A stretch of DNA of 64,000 bases from Diprion similis (taxonomy: Eukaryota; Arthropoda; Insecta; Hymenoptera; Diprionidae), in NCBI RefSeq assembly GCF_021155765.1, contig NC_060105.1, positions 1,240,001 through 1,304,000 on the forward strand. Reading direction: 5' to 3'. The translations under genes and the position numbers were made by a program. A model generated the notes under the pieces. The model was not told the origin of the DNA and ran no database searches. It was given only the letters and a program-made list of their open reading frames with translations. Positions 38,344 to 53,358 of this stretch are shown here, in pieces. How positions within the stretch are numbered: position 1 is the first letter of the stretch; each line of letters opens with the position of its first letter.

Positions 38344-41241
38344 ATATATGTATAGATACCTACTATCTATCGTGCCGTCTGCGCGCAGCTTATATGGACC
38401 GCGGTAGATCAGCGTACATTTACCACTGAAACTGCATGCGGCTCTTTTATCGCTTATCGGTTACGATGTGGTGTCGTTAGATTGGGGGGGCAAATTTTTA
38501 CTCGGTTGACTTTGACCTCAAAAGTTGAATGAATTGGGTGAGAAGCGAAGAGGAGTCGACAGCATTCCCTGAATGCAGTCGGGTAGATGCGGCATTTAAA
38601 GAATGCCTGGAAAGCCGCTCTTCGTTCCATTGCTATTCAATTGCTCAATCCTCGGAGATACCGTGTACAGGCATGCAGACACTTAAATACCGGCTAAACG
38701 TGACAGCGATCAAGTGCACCGAGCTCGTCAAGGAGCGTCAAGTTATAATAGAGACACTCGTGAGTCTCTTATTTATACTTAGGTACGGCTCGTCATGTAT
38801 GCGCGAGGTTTCTTATCACCAAGAGACCAGAAAAGTCCATTGCACGATAAGCTGCAATGTGTGACTAATGAATCTCACTACGTTATACCTGACAACCCAA
38901 TGCTAGGTGTAATTCCGGAGATGCAAAGTGCTCGAGGAGCCGAGGTTAAGCTCTTATCGTCCTTCCAGCCTCTTCCTCTCTCTCCCTTTCCTCTTTCCTC
39001 TTTCCTCCTCCGTCCGCCCTCGGACTGGTTTCACGGCTTATGTGGACCGTGGAGGCAGGAATTGATCTTTGCGGGGGTGATCGTTAGTTACCGGCGTATA
39101 GGTGTACGTATAACTGGTGAAACCAGTTCTGATAAGTTTAGCCTCTTATACCTGTATACCAGCTCCTGACCGGCAAGGAAAGGTGTAACTCTTACGACCA
39201 CCACCACCACCACCATCAAGGAGTTCTCGTCCAATTCGCCTTGCGAATTATACAGCCGAGGACGATAACGTCGCATCGAAAACAACTCTCCGGCACAATC
39301 GGCACGAATTCTTTCCTCTCTCCACTCTCCCCTTCTGTAGCGATGAGTCTCCATCGGCAACATCCGCTTGAACGGAGCTCGTTCCTGAAAAACAGGTGCT
39401 GCGTAACGCTGTATGGATTGATGTATAAACGAGCCTCATATTTTCATGGTATAGGTATGGTGGTCGGGATTATTTAGATGCAAACTAACGACGCCCGCGT
39501 CTCTTGATCTGCAGATTTATCGCGGAATCGTTTGATGTTTCGATGATCAGGGTCTCGTATCTGGACGGATGTGCGCGACGTTATCCGCGTCGATTGGATT
39601 GCATAAAACAGCGATCGCTAACTGCTTTTAACAGTCATGAAAACGCGACTCGCACTGTAGACTGTGCCAATTGATCGGTATGACGATAATTAATCGGGCG
39701 ACAAGATAGGGCGTTTCAAATTTCAGATTCTCGTCGACTCGGTAGTTAGAAATTTTATTTGCAAGAATTTGCAATAACAGCGCGGGGTATCTGGCATAAG
39801 TCATTCGTTTCGGATACGGACCAGTGGAGAACTGGAGGCGTTTCCGACTACGCAACGAACGAACTGCGAGATAAGCGGCACGCGCTAATATCCTCGTCAG
39901 TATAATTCACCCTTCTAATTCCCACGTGTCTGTACATTTTTTTCTCTCTCGACGATCTTATTTTCTAAAATCATTTTTATTTCTCGTATAATTGTTTAAA
40001 ATAAAAAATCTCTATTATTATCGCTAGTTCGTTTTTTCTTTTTCAATTTTAAACTGCACGATTGCCGCGTCTTACACGTTGCGAGGTAATTTCCATACGT
40101 GCACCGGGTTTCGTATCCATAAGAATCAATTTACTGCCTGCAACTTGTACCGAGTTGACCATCGCATCGGCGTCTTTACTATCGCGTTAGTATAAGGCTT
40201 GTAACAAGTAGGCGTCGCGTCGTAAGCCTACATCCTGGACCACTGCTGCACTTCACGCAGACCATAAACGTTTTCCTTATCGCAGAAACGTAGAATGAAA
40301 AGAAGAAGAAGAAGAAATGCAAGAGAATCGACCTACCCGACGTAAGGCTTGAGCATTGCTGGATTATAAGGCGATTATATTAAAGCGAATGTGAATCTCT
40401 CTTTCGTGAGATGCTGCGCCGTCCTCGTACCTCGCGTCAATTTATAATCTCAATCTTACCTAATGGAAGTAAAAGCTATATGTATGTAGGCATACACCAT
40501 ATACCTGCACGAGGACTGATCATGCGTCCTACAGTATATCGCGTACGGATCAACGTGGATCGTTGGAAAGATTTGGAGAAATGTTGGCATGCAGATCTGC
40601 AACAGAGAAAGAAAATAGATTTAAGTACAGAGTTCAAGTCGTTAAAATTTCAAAACTTAAAGGATTATTCCTCCAGATGTTGTCTATTCCGTGTACGTCA
40701 ATTTTATATCCTGTGGCAAATAAACTCTCAATAAAATATAGCATATTCTATTTTTGAAGATGCATGTATATGAGTGCAGGGTGTAAATACAAGTATAAAA
40801 CGATACAGCGTCAATTTATGAGAATTGAACTCTGACTGTCAGTATAATATAGCCTCTTGAGTTTTTGTGATTCAGTATAAGTGTGCGAGTAAGAGCGAAG
40901 TCTGAAAAAAAAGTAGACGAAATGAGGAACTTTCATTCCCCGCTCATAATTGCATGACACTTACGACGATCGTGAGTAACACCTTTATTAAGTATATGCA
41001 TCTGGATATAAGGTATGATATCGCAACACACGTGCATGCAGACAAGTATATAGAGACGGTAATTCTTAAGATCGGAGAACAAAGAATAGGAGCTCGCGTT
41101 ATATAGCGCGAGTTAAACTTTCGCCTGTAGCTGTTGAGCTATAACACAACTTCTAAGAAATCTATCTATCGCGCAACTTCGTCGCTGCAGCAATGGGTCT
41201 ACGATTCGCTCGGGTTCTCTATGTTTCATTTTTTATCTGCT

Positions 41242-41274
<33 letters not shown>

Positions 41275-41540
41275 ACTTCTATTATATTCCACCGATTATT
41301 CTTTTGAAATCGTTTTATTTAAATCCTTGCCAAAGAGCGTTGCAAGTTGGTATCTACAAACGCTTGTAGTACATACTTGTAACTATATTGACTGTTGCAC
41401 GCTCGTGTTACGTATTTATGCCATAACGTTATTTGCATAAAACATAACGAAGATCCCTGACCACGAACAAATGGCAGACGGCCAGAGGCCTCCAAAGCTG
41501 TAAACGACGAATGATCCTAGGCATATACAATTTATATATA
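38344..41540. other. Non-coding spacer, nothing recognised
   Basis: Short open frames (for example 38529-38864 and 40411-40734 on +) have no recognisable domain and no supporting splice context. CT-rich tracts (38970-39010, 41240-41275) are the only repeats of note. Confidence 0.4.
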
Positions 41541-41542
41541 TA

Positions 41543-41990
41543 TTGTTTTTCCCAGAGGGTTAAACACTTTCAAATTGATTGATGAAAAAAAAAAAATTCC
41601 CTCAAAATTTCAGCTCTCTAAATCGACTCTAAGATGTCCGCTTTATGATCAAAGTATATCTTATGGAAATAATATGGGAAAAACTTTTTTTTGCTCTTTG
41701 AAATTTTATAAGATGGTTTACAAACCTACCGATAATAATAGAAAATTGATATCTTTGTAGATAATTGAAATCTATAGCTACAAATATATTTTTCACTATT
41801 GTCGGTATATTCGTCGACTTGTAAAATTTCTAAGAGTAAAAAAAGTTTCTTGTTCTTTTCTTATTAGATACTTCGATCACCAAACGAACTATCTTATAGT
41901 CGAGATACAGAGAATAAAAATTTTCAGGTTATTTTTTCTCAACAATTTGAAAGCGTTTAAGCTCCTGGGAGCAAAAAATCCAAAAACAAC
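41543..41990. mobile_element. Degenerate palindromic MITE-like element
   Basis: The left arm from about 41543 (TTGTTTTTCCCAG, TTAAACACTTTCAAATTG, TCGACTCTAAGAT) is mirrored as reverse complement in the right arm (TATAGTCGA, CAATTTGAAAGCGTTTAA, CTGGGAG, CAAAAACAA) ending near 41990. The arms are about 90 bases with several mismatches and small gaps, so this is an old copy. There is no clear target duplication. Confidence 0.55.
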
Positions 41991-43777
41991 TCTATTAAGG
42001 ACCACCCAAATATATTTTGTATATATATATATATATATATACTTGTACAACGATACCGATAATGAGAGGAAAACAGTGCGCCGGTTCGCTGCATACTTGG
42101 GTTGCATTGCGAGAAGCAATTAGCAGTGAGAAAATGAAATATTATATGCAACGGCTAATTTCCATTATCTAAGAAGAAAGGTTATCCGATCGTAATTCAT
42201 GAATAATTCGTATATAAGCACATAAAGGTGTCATATCTGAACAATCTATACGTACGTATACATACGTGTCGCCTGTTGCAGGAATCAATTTATTATAACA
42301 TTCAAAGTAACGGTATACGACGTGAAAAATTTCTCGCGTGCATTATAGGTAAATAAACTGTAGGTACACAAGTATATACCTGCGCTTGTGTAAACAGCTT
42401 GCAGCTTGAACGTCTACATCAATAATCAGCGATCAATGCTGTTTTTTCCATGTTCTTCGCGACGAGAATAAATAAATAAAATTCTGAATAACAAGTGGAT
42501 AAAAAAAACCGTTCATATACACTGTATGCCTACAAGACCGCTTACATTATACATTTACAGCATAAAATCTTGAGGAATTATTATTTTTTTTTTTTTCACA
42601 TCAGGAAAGGTTCAAATGCGAAACGATGAAGGATATTTCCACCGGGATATCGGACCGTGTTTAAAGGTAATTTATAAACACAATTAAACGCTATAAATAA
42701 ATTTTTACCTCTCCACAGTGTTTGTTTGTTTGTTTATTCGTTTTACGCCTCGATAAATCAAAGAGAAATTAAATACAAATTAAAGAAACGGTTTAAAAAA
42801 AAAATTCAAATTCATCTTGCTCCGGCACACGCTTAATTAATTATTTAGCTTCACATTAGGTATACGTTTTTACTTTGTTCAAGATACAGACGACGCAGCT
42901 CCGTCAGCCTTTACTTTCATATGTTCAATATTGTTAAAATCGTTATTATTATAAGTATATTACGTGTTGTTATTGTTGTTATTATTATTATTATTGTTGT
43001 TGTTATTGTTATTATCGTATAACAGTAATGAATTATTCTTAACGTTATTACAGTATGACGAGTAACGTTAAATTTTTTTTCGATTAACTATACATGTAAA
43101 CATTGTTATTAATAATACCGCTATCATCATATTATTACGATTGAATTATCGACGTGTGCTTATATAAATTAACGATAAAGAGACACCTAGGTGTATAAAT
43201 TTCTGTGGTTACGCAGCTGCGGGTCTCTATATTACTATAAAATGATTATTATCACGGTTAGATACTTGCAGTATGATTATAAATATTATAATATGTATTG
43301 AATGATCCGCGTAGACGAGACGCGCAGGATAATAAGGAATTGAGAAATTTGACACTGAATTAATGGTTTTAACGATCAATTAGTTAATCATACACATAAG
43401 TATTGAATAAAATTCGTATAAATTGCAGACTTGCAGCAGTTTACTTGTCATGTCATTTCTCCAAGTCTGCAAAACTTCTTCGACTTTGGTCAGAATTGGG
43501 TATATTATGCGGATATAGTTATACAATAGATAATATGATTATACCGCAGTATAAGGTGATGCGAAAAATTAGCGTAACGCGAGAGAAAAAGTGCAAATTT
43601 ATACGCTTGTAGTATATGTAAGTGTTAAGTCGATTGATTAAATGATAATAAAAAAAAAGAGCGCGAACAAAAAGTGGTTATAAATTTGAAAGAATAAACG
43701 TAAGACACACGCGTGCAATCATCGTGTGTGTAAATAGTTCACGACATGTTCAAACCATGTAAACATATATGTATATG
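41991..43777. other. AT-rich spacer
   Basis: Contains a TA run at 42020-42041 and ATT/GTT triplet runs near 42966-43015. No gene seen. Confidence 0.45.
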
Positions 43778-44479
43778 GGTCATTCCATGTCAAATCGACC
43801 AATAGTTGGAATCGACCCCCTTCGATTTGACCGAATTTTGGTCAGGAGTTTTCTTTTATCTTATAACGAAGTTCCGCCAAAGGAAAAAAATTTGAAAAAT
43901 TTTTTTCAAAGGTTATGAAGAACTCAAAATTTCACAATTTTTCCTGTTTCTTAAACTTATATCTTAATCTTAAGAGATCCTGAAAATTTCGAAACTGTGT
44001 TTTTTGATTTAAAAAAAAAAATTCAAAAATTCATATTTTCAAAAAATGAAAAAACACGGTTGCGAAATTTTCAGGATCTCTTAAGATTGATTCAAGGTGG
44101 TGTACAAAAAAAATTGAGTTAAAAATTTATTGTCTATCGTCAATTTTGAGAACTTTTAAAAATTCAAAACTTTACAAATTCGAGATTTTTCAAAATTTCT
44201 CTTACGAAATTTTTTTTTTCACAGCCCCAAGTATCACCCTTGAAATTAACTATCGATCATTTCTTAACTTGCAATAGTTTTCAAGATATTTAAAATATAA
44301 GTTTAAGAAACAGGAAAAATTGTGACATTTTGAGTTCTTCATAACTTTTGAAAAAAAAAATTTTAATTTTTTTCCTTAGGCAGAACTTCGTTATAGGATA
44401 AAAGAAAACTCCTGACCAAAATTCGGCCAAATCGAAGGCGGTCGATTCCAACTACTGGTCGATTTGACATGGAATGACC
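43778..44479. mobile_element. 702-bp palindromic element with nested hairpin
   Basis: Ends GGTCATTCCATGTCAAATCG and the exact reverse complement at 44460-44479. The arms match for about 170 bases, including AAAATTCGG/CCGAATTTT and CCTGTTTCTTAAACTTATAT. A second inverted repeat is nested in the left half: CTTAAGAGATCCTGAAAATTT (from about 43970) and its complement ending near 44085. There is no open frame. AT-rich flanks make any target duplication unclear. Confidence 0.85.
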
Positions 44480-45288
44480 AATATACATTGTTCTAAATTG
44501 TAGTAATTACGTTACATTTAGTTTTGATTTCAAATAAATAATGAGAAAATTTTGCAAAACAGCGAGCGGATTCATAGAGATACCTTTAAAAAGCCACACA
44601 TATCGCAAAGTGTTACAATACGTGTTAGTGACCTTTTACAGTTAAAAACAAGTATGATTACATGCTGTGAAATATCATTACATAATATGATAATCTCGTC
44701 GAGAAATTGATTAAAGGTGAGAAAAAAGCAAAGGAGTGTAATAATTCCACAAACATGAAAATATTCACATCGTATATGTCTAACACTCAGAAATCAAGAT
44801 GATAGTATAACGGGTAATAAAATAATAAGCAACTAGTCTCGTTAATCGCATAAATGACATGTGTTTGTTCATCTTAAATCTTGCATACGTCTCTCGCCTA
44901 TTTTTGAGAGTCCATGAATTAAAAATCACACTCTCAATATGTATCTTAATACTCCGGATCATTAACCGCAAAGCACGGATTATTAAATGTCTTTGCCATA
45001 ACAGATGTTACATAATAGGAGTCATTGATAAGTTGGACCGCGAACCTCTGTTAAATCATGTCATCGCGCACATATTTTATTGAAGTTTCATTTATCTTTC
45101 TCATTTTTTTTCCCCTTTCCTTGCTCTAAAAATTATCGTACAATCAATGGTGAGCCGCAGAATCGTTATTTTCCACACATCGCGTACAACAATTTAACGA
45201 TTGCAATTTTCATAATCACTATACATCGTTATATGTATTATACCGTATCTACATGTGGAAACATAGTGATTAGAGCGTGTAGTAATAT

Positions 45289-45291
<3 letters not shown>
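44480..45291. other. Spacer without recognisable features
   Basis: AT-rich, short open frames only. Ends at the poly-G run. Confidence 0.45.

Positions 45292-45319
<28 letters not shown>
45292..45319. repeat. Poly-G homopolymer, 28 bases
   Basis: The longest uninterrupted G run in the window, in otherwise AT-rich DNA. Confidence 0.9.
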
Positions 45320-45322
<3 letters not shown>

Positions 45323-46763
45323 CATAATTTTCACCAGTAAAACTAGACAAGAGTCGTTTATATATATTTTCTTCAGCTCTACTATCAATTACCATGTATT
45401 ATATATATTATATTATATAATCATTAGGCATTATTACACATATATAATATATATGATAATCATTAGCGTTGCTTTTCCTGTAGTAAAATATTATCATTAT
45501 CATTATAATTATAATTATAATTATTAATGTTATCGTTATCATTATAATTTATCATTTACCTGTTATTTATAATTATTCTTAACCGTAACAAAGTTCAATG
45601 TGTTGAATTAGGCGCTGTATAGGTACATACACGGTACAGACTGCAAAGACGCGACTTACTGACTGACATCGCATTTTCGCAATATATACATATGTGCTCG
45701 TCATTAAGTTGTATAATTATATCAATGGATATATATGTAGGTATACATATATGCATGTTGCAGGTGTACATACATACAACGGATTAAAAGCTAGTCGATT
45801 AAAAGTACAGAAGGATATCGAGGCAAGGGGAATACCGAACGGCGAGGAAACAAAAAAACAAAAAAGAAGGGAAGAAAATTAGGTTGCAAAAAAAAAAAAA
45901 ATTTTTTTTTTAAACAAAATTGAAAAAAAAAATCACACACACACACACACACACACAACATACAAGGCGAACGAGTAAAAAAATATAAAACCACCGTCGA
46001 TCGCTTTATTAAGTACCTCCACGTTAACAGAACGAATTATAATACGCTGTGCTGTTTCAATTCAACAGGTATTTCAATCCAATGCCCAGTTGATATCAAT
46101 ATTTTATATGTATAATGTCATATCGACGGTTGCAGTGAGAGGAAGAAGAAAAAACAACAACAAAAACAACAAAAAAAAAGAAAAGAAAATAATACCAAAT
46201 AAAGAGAAAGAGAGTCGTGTGAAGTGTACGTGTACAAAAAAGAAAATCTTCTAACATCGTCGTTATAACAGAACTATATTTATACTATAACTCCTCCGCA
46301 ATTTTGCGTGCTACAGTGGTGAGAATGGTTTGATATTATTACTATCCTATTGTTATTATCATTATTACAATTATTAACACTATTATGTAACGAATCACAC
46401 GCGATTTATGTACCTTTGTGTGTGTGTGTATATTATGAGAATAAAAATGTAATATATAAATCGTCATGTCTTTATTCCTGAGACCATTATATACATGTTT
46501 ATAATTTATATTTACACACACTGATGCACGCACGCACGCACATACGTGCATATAACAATGCAGTAGGTACGCACACGCACGCGTGATATAACGTGTGTTT
46601 AGGCATTTGCAGAAGCGCGTGTATCGCGAAAAAAGGAAAAAAAAAAAACACAACACAGTTAGTTTTTTCATTTTCTCTCTTTCTTTTTTTTTTTTTTTTT
46701 TTTTTTTTTACAACATTTCGATACCACGTGTGTATACTTAGAACGGTTATTTGTTATTACACT

Positions 46764-46800
<37 letters not shown>

Positions 46801-48000
46801 TGTGTCTTACATAGAAATTCACGTAATTACTTAAAACAGTCTAAGAGTTATGCTTATCGTGAAAAAAAAAGAAAAAAAAAAAAAAAAATACAGAAACAAT
46901 CTTCCATCATCTTGGACGATTAAAAACGAGTAAATTCGGTAATGGAAAAAAAAGACTTCCAACAGTTCTGTTTCGTATAGTTTTCAATTTTTGATTCTTT
47001 TCGCTGTCAGTACTTACTAGATTACATGTAGAAGGAAAGAAAAAAAAAAAAGGAAAGTAAACAAAAAAAATTCACGAGGATAAAGGAGAACAGTAGTTAT
47101 ACTTGAACGCGAAGTAGTTTAAATTGTAGAATAAAAGTCAAGAAGGAAAACTCAACAAAAAAATATCAGATATATTTACATAAGTTTATGTTGATTTTTT
47201 CTTATCTTTACTTTTCTTTTTTTCTTTTTGCTTTTTTTCTGCGCTACACGGAGAACGAGTAAATACGTAGACGTTCGTCTGCGCGTAACACACTAATAAT
47301 AGATTACAATTAATTACTTAAAAGTAATTTTCTCGTCCGACATAGTTATACATATATATATATATAGTATAGTATAATCTAATCATAACAGACGGATAAA
47401 TATAAACAGGATGGATGCGAAATGTTACTATACATATCAATGATTAAACGGAGTTCATTACCGTTTTATTCTTTAACATTCTTCGTTTTACCTTCAAGTC
47501 TGCAAACAAGTTTTAAAAGAACAAGCAGCCTGAAAAGTGAATAAAAGGAAAGAAGGAAGGACGAAAGGAAGGATGGAAGGACGCAGACTTTGAAATGCTT
47601 GTGTGATTTCTTTTGGTACCATAATTTAACACTCGATCAGCAAATAAATATCGCGTTTAAAGTGAACCAGGAAAGTTAATTAGCAGAAGAAGAAAAGAAA
47701 AGAAAGAAACAAATAAAAAAAAAAAAAAAAAAAAAAGAGTGATTTTTCGAAATCTTGATCAGATTGCATACCGTAATTTCATTCAGGATTGAGCAGGGCA
47801 TACTCGTATGTATGTACATACGTACGTATGTATGTATCGTATAATTATACGTACCGCGGTGAATCTGAATAAACGAGCTTTATATAAACACACGGATGTA
47901 GCGATCGAGGGAATCGGCTTGGTTATAATACCTGTGAAACCAGTTTCCAGCAGGTATTTTTACTAGGTCTTACTTTCGCTCGTGCATGGCCGAAGGGAAG

Positions 48001-48001
48001 A

Positions 48002-48031
<30 letters not shown>
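48001..48031. repeat. (TCG)n triplet repeat
   Basis: About ten CG-containing triplets; on the minus strand it gives a poly-Asp frame (near 47970-48040) with no other sign of coding. Confidence 0.85.
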
Positions 48032-48032
<1 letters not shown>

Positions 48033-48541
48033 TCTCGTCGTCAACCCAACCGAACCGAATAGAACCAACAAACGGGGTCACACAGAGTCTCTCGATATCG
48101 AGAAGCCGAGATCCCCGGTGCCTACAGGCAATACCTAGTTGCAGTAAATCCCGACTAAACAGCCGACTAATCGTAAGCCCATGCAGGCACCCAGTGTGCT
48201 GTGCTGCACCGTGATACGTAGGTATAACGTACATCGCTACTGCTGCTACTGCTGCTACTGCTCCGTATAACGAAATCATGCTTCTCTATACGCCTAGATT
48301 TGCATGTGTTGCAACTTTGTATAATACATCGTGTGTGTGTGTGCGTGTGTGTGTGTGTGTGTGAACTGAATGTAATGACGTTATATTCCAATATAAAGAA
48401 TATTACGCAACAGTAACGGACTAACAGTAAATATTGTGTATAAAGGCAGATTAAAGACAGGAAGAGAGCAAAAAAAAAAAAAAAAGATATTACAAAACGA
48501 GCTACCTTCGCAAAAAATTTTCGTAGTAAATACATACATAT

Positions 48542-48664
<123 letters not shown>

Positions 48665-48888
48665 TATACGATTTCAGTATTTTCTCACACTAAAATCGGT
48701 AAAAGATATCGTTATATCGTGTTAATTCATATAAGTTTTTGTATAAAAATTATTTGTGAAAAGATAAGAAATTTAGTCTGAGATTTAAAAATTCACTTAT
48801 TATCTCTTTATTATACATTATATATGTATACTACCTATACGTAATGGTATTTATTAGTGCAGTGCCGTAAAATGCAGGTTTCATGCTA

Positions 48889-48890
<2 letters not shown>

Positions 48891-48930
<40 letters not shown>

Positions 48931-48980
48931 CTCTTTCACACACACACACACACGCAGTAAGTAAGTAAGTAAGTAAGTTA
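48891..48980. repeat. TC, AC and AGTA microsatellites in tandem
   Basis: A TC run (48893-48927), an AC run (48938-48954) and a GTAA tetramer run (about 48957-48977) lie side by side. Confidence 0.85.
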
Positions 48981-50420
48981 TTAGGTAGGTATAACATAAT
49001 AGCGATAATAATAATAATAATAATAACAATACGTAACAACAAGAAAAGTTAATTTGTTTGAACAGGGCAACGAAACGAAGTTCAGGCTGCCTGCCAGTGT
49101 GCGTCATTAATCGCGTCATCGCATGTATGCACATGTACAGTACATGAGTGCATACATACATACATACACACGTGCATAACATCTGCAAGAATGTTGCAGC
49201 GGCGGTTCCGTTGTATATAAGGTTGTTGCACAACCGTATTTTAGCGTATCTATATGTCTCTATACATATCCTTACGTATAGGTATGCACGGTACATATAC
49301 CGCATGCATATCATTATCATCATCATCATCGTCGTCATTATCTTAATGTTATCTTATTTTCACCTTTTTTTTTTTTTTTTGTCGAAATTTCATTTATTCA
49401 GCAATATATTTTTTCCATCAATGTGTTTTTTTTTAATTTTTTTATTTTTTTTAATTTTTCCTCTTACTTTTATTGTTAGATAAATTTCACTTCGCTTTAT
49501 CAATCTCTTTTTTCTTCTGTTCAAACTTACAACAATATTATCATAATAATAATAATATAAGTATGCATTTTATACGTATAATGTAATTTATCAATTTCAG
49601 TATCATGGTATACACCGTACAGTAAGGTATGTAAATCTAAAATGAAATGTGTTCACAGCCACACATTAATATACACAACAATCTCGATGCTGTTGTTGTT
49701 GTTTTTTTTTTCTTTTCTTTTCTTTCATTTTATTTTTTATTTTTTTTTTTTTAAACTTTCTTTCAAATTTGTTCACTAGTTTTCAGTTGTTTCGTCTTTT
49801 TCTTATCGTATGGTTTTTATTTTTTTGTTTGTTTCTACTTTTCTTTCGTTTTTAAGAATTTTTTTTTTGCTTCTTACGCCAAATGCCATTTTTTTTTTTA
49901 AGTCTTTTATGATTACCCACCCACATTTCTATTTTCCACCTGAATCTCGAGCACGACGATCATTATTAACATTCAATATTATGTACGTATTTTTTTTTTT
50001 TTTTTTTTTTTTTTGTGTAAGTATACAAGTGTGTGTGCGCGTGTGTGTGTCATTAGTATTCATGCAAAATTGCAAAATTGCAAAGTAAGCAACATCGTTT
50101 GTTTCGTCCCGTCCCCCGAATCATTTGAAATTGGCAAAATTATTAATATAAATGGAAAAAAAAAAAAAAAAAAAACCACACCTCCAACTCTACACCAATC
50201 ATTCTCATCTTATCTCAAACAGCACACGTTGTTCATTCGATTCCATATTTCCGCCGGATTTACACCGTACTTGTATCATAAAAAAATCTCTTTATATGTT
50301 TATTCTTTCAAAACACATGATTCGAAAAATCTACCTATGACGTTTCTTCCTTACCGAAAATGTTTAAATGCGACCTGTGTTTACATATATATAGGCTACA
50401 GTCTTCGTACGTATATTAAT

Positions 50421-50454
<34 letters not shown>

Positions 50455-51025
50455 TTGATTTTTCTTTTACAACGTAACGTACAGTAATACAACAACAACA
50501 TGTAGGTACTTTCAAGTCACCGCGGATCAAAGGTAGAAAAGAAAGAAGAAAAAAAAAAAAAATTCAGCTCAATCACCGCGTATCCTTTTATGCAAAGAAT
50601 AATATTCTTTATATAATTTTCGCGTTACGTATGTATACTTATCTTTATTGTATCTCATCGTTCATCGGAATGACTTCGAAAATTGTATCAATTTTGTCTT
50701 CTTTGTACCACCCTCCTCCTCCCCCCTCCCCCCCTTCCCTTATTTTAATCGCGCCTGTGCAAGTGTCGTAAGTCAAACTTGTATGTGTGCGCGCGCGCGC
50801 GCGTGTGTGTGTGTATGTGCAATGAATATACATATATATAATACACATGGTGAAAGAAAATTTCAAGAAAATCGAAATAAAGAAAAAACAATTTACTCCG
50901 TATCGTTATACATAAAATGTAATAATATAATCGTACAGGTATAATATATACGTATATGTATAAGGAACCTGCGCTAGTAATTCTTCTACTTATACATACA
51001 TACATCTATAATACACATATGCATA

Positions 51026-51067
<42 letters not shown>

Positions 51068-51121
51068 AATATATGCATACATATTACACATGAATACAAA
51101 GGACATAGACACACATATATC

Positions 51122-51153
<32 letters not shown>

Positions 51154-51624
51154 TGTATGCATGTATGTATAGATATATGTTTGACAACACTGAATTATTT
51201 ATAATATATGTTCAGTTTTTATAGGCACAGCACACTGTTTTTTTTAAAGAGTTCTCAACGATATTAATATTAAGATATTATTATATTTATTATTCATTCG
51301 GTGACTTATTATCATTATTCTTATCAATATTATTTGTGTGGTTTTCTTTCTTTTCTTTTTTTTTATGTTTAATTTTCAATTCTCTTTCTTTACATCTTCT
51401 CCGACGTTTGTTTTTTGTTCGCATTTATTCTCCATGTTTTTCAAACGTATACACGTATATATATATATATATGTATATATATGTATATATAGAAATGTGT
51501 CTTCGACCTTAGACAATAAATCGATCGGTGAATATCTATATATCTATAAGTATAATTTTTCATTTCATATATTTTTCTTTTCGGATTTTAAATGAAAACG
51601 AAGTCAAAAGGTAGTGGAAAATAT

Positions 51625-51660
<36 letters not shown>

Positions 51661-52050
51661 ACTCTCTCTCTCTCTCAATACTAAATTTAAAATATGTATG
51701 TGCTGCAAACGGTGGCTTCGGATTTTTTTTTTCTTTCTTTTTCCCCTTTTCTTTTGTCTTTTATGTTCAAACGACGAGTGATTACACAATATAATACCGT
51801 ATGAGTGTACCTACATTATATTAATATATTTCATGATCACTGTTCAACCTGAATAACCCCCCCCCCCCTCCCTCTCCCTCACCGCCCTCTTCACCCACCC
51901 GCCTACCCCAATCAATCTCTTCAACATCGTACAAATGTTAAATAAAAAAAAAATCACACATCGCGCGAATCAACAACAGTTTCGATTCATTTGTCAATCT
52001 TACATGATACATAGTTCCTTTTTTCACATTTATTTTCCTTCTTCTTCTTC

Positions 52051-52082
<32 letters not shown>

Positions 52083-52256
52083 CATAAACATTATCATTAT
52101 TATTGTATAATTTCTCTTTTTTTTTTTTTTTTTTTTTTTGGCAACTAGAACCGTTTCCCCACAATTTTGTCATCGCGTGGATCGATCGATGCTCGTATAT
52201 ATATTTATATGTATATCATGTAATTTTCGACACTATTATTTATGCGTATGCGGCAC

Positions 52257-52296
<40 letters not shown>

Positions 52297-52572
52297 ACAT
52301 ATGAGAATCGATCGACTACGGGAAGAAAAATCGACAAGAAACGAAAAAGAGAGTTGAGAAGAAGAAAATAAAAATAAAGGTGGAGTAGGTTTTTTTGCCT
52401 TTTCTTTTTTTTCTTTCTTTTTTTTTTTTTTTTTAAATAAAATAAAAAATTCTAACAACAGGTTTTGTTGTCTTCACCGTTAAATTTGTAACCGTTAATA
52501 CGATCATCTTTATCATCCTCTTCTCATCATCTTCTTTTTATATTCCTCGAGATGTATAATATTTATACAATA

Positions 52573-52603
<31 letters not shown>

Positions 52604-53358
52604 GTATATGTATATGTATATATACACACACATATATATACATATATAGTCTCAGTTTATAACACGTATATTGTCCTTACTGTAACATACCATATATGTA
52701 TATGTAAACATATGCGTAAGTGTGTTTTCAACAGGGGAGGGTGGCGTGGAAGAGAGAAAAGGAAAATGAACCGTGAGAAATAGAAAACGAGAAAAGGCGA
52801 AGAAAGAGAGGAAGGAGGAAAGAAAGAAAGAAAAAAATACTAGAAAAAAAAAAAGAGTAAAGAAACGAAGGAAAAGAAAAAGAAAACAACCATAAAATAA
52901 ACACAACACACCGCACAGAAGATGATTTGTTATATGTCGTTGACGACGACGCGATTGCTACATTTATTACGGTATAATAACGAGGGTCGATGCACAACCA
53001 GCAACGTTGCTGGTAAATATAATAACGCAGCAGCACGATTTACAGTATAATAATCGTCGACTGTAATCGTAGCGTTATCAAGGGTTGTAAGAAAGTTTGG
53101 ATATTTCAAAGGATGATTGTTACGACGATGAAAAAGATGACACGTTGTTGTTGACGTTGTTGTTGTTGTTGTTGTTGTTGTCGTTGTTGTCGTTGTCGTC
53201 GTTCCTGCAGCAAGTGGAAATATCAGCTTGGACGAGGCGGCAGCAACAGCGGCGACGGCGACGGCGGCGACGGCGACGGCGGCGTTATAAGAAGAAGCAT
53301 TCGTCGTCGACGGGTTCCGATCGTCGCATCGGGAGATCGCCCCTTCGGCGATGTCGCA

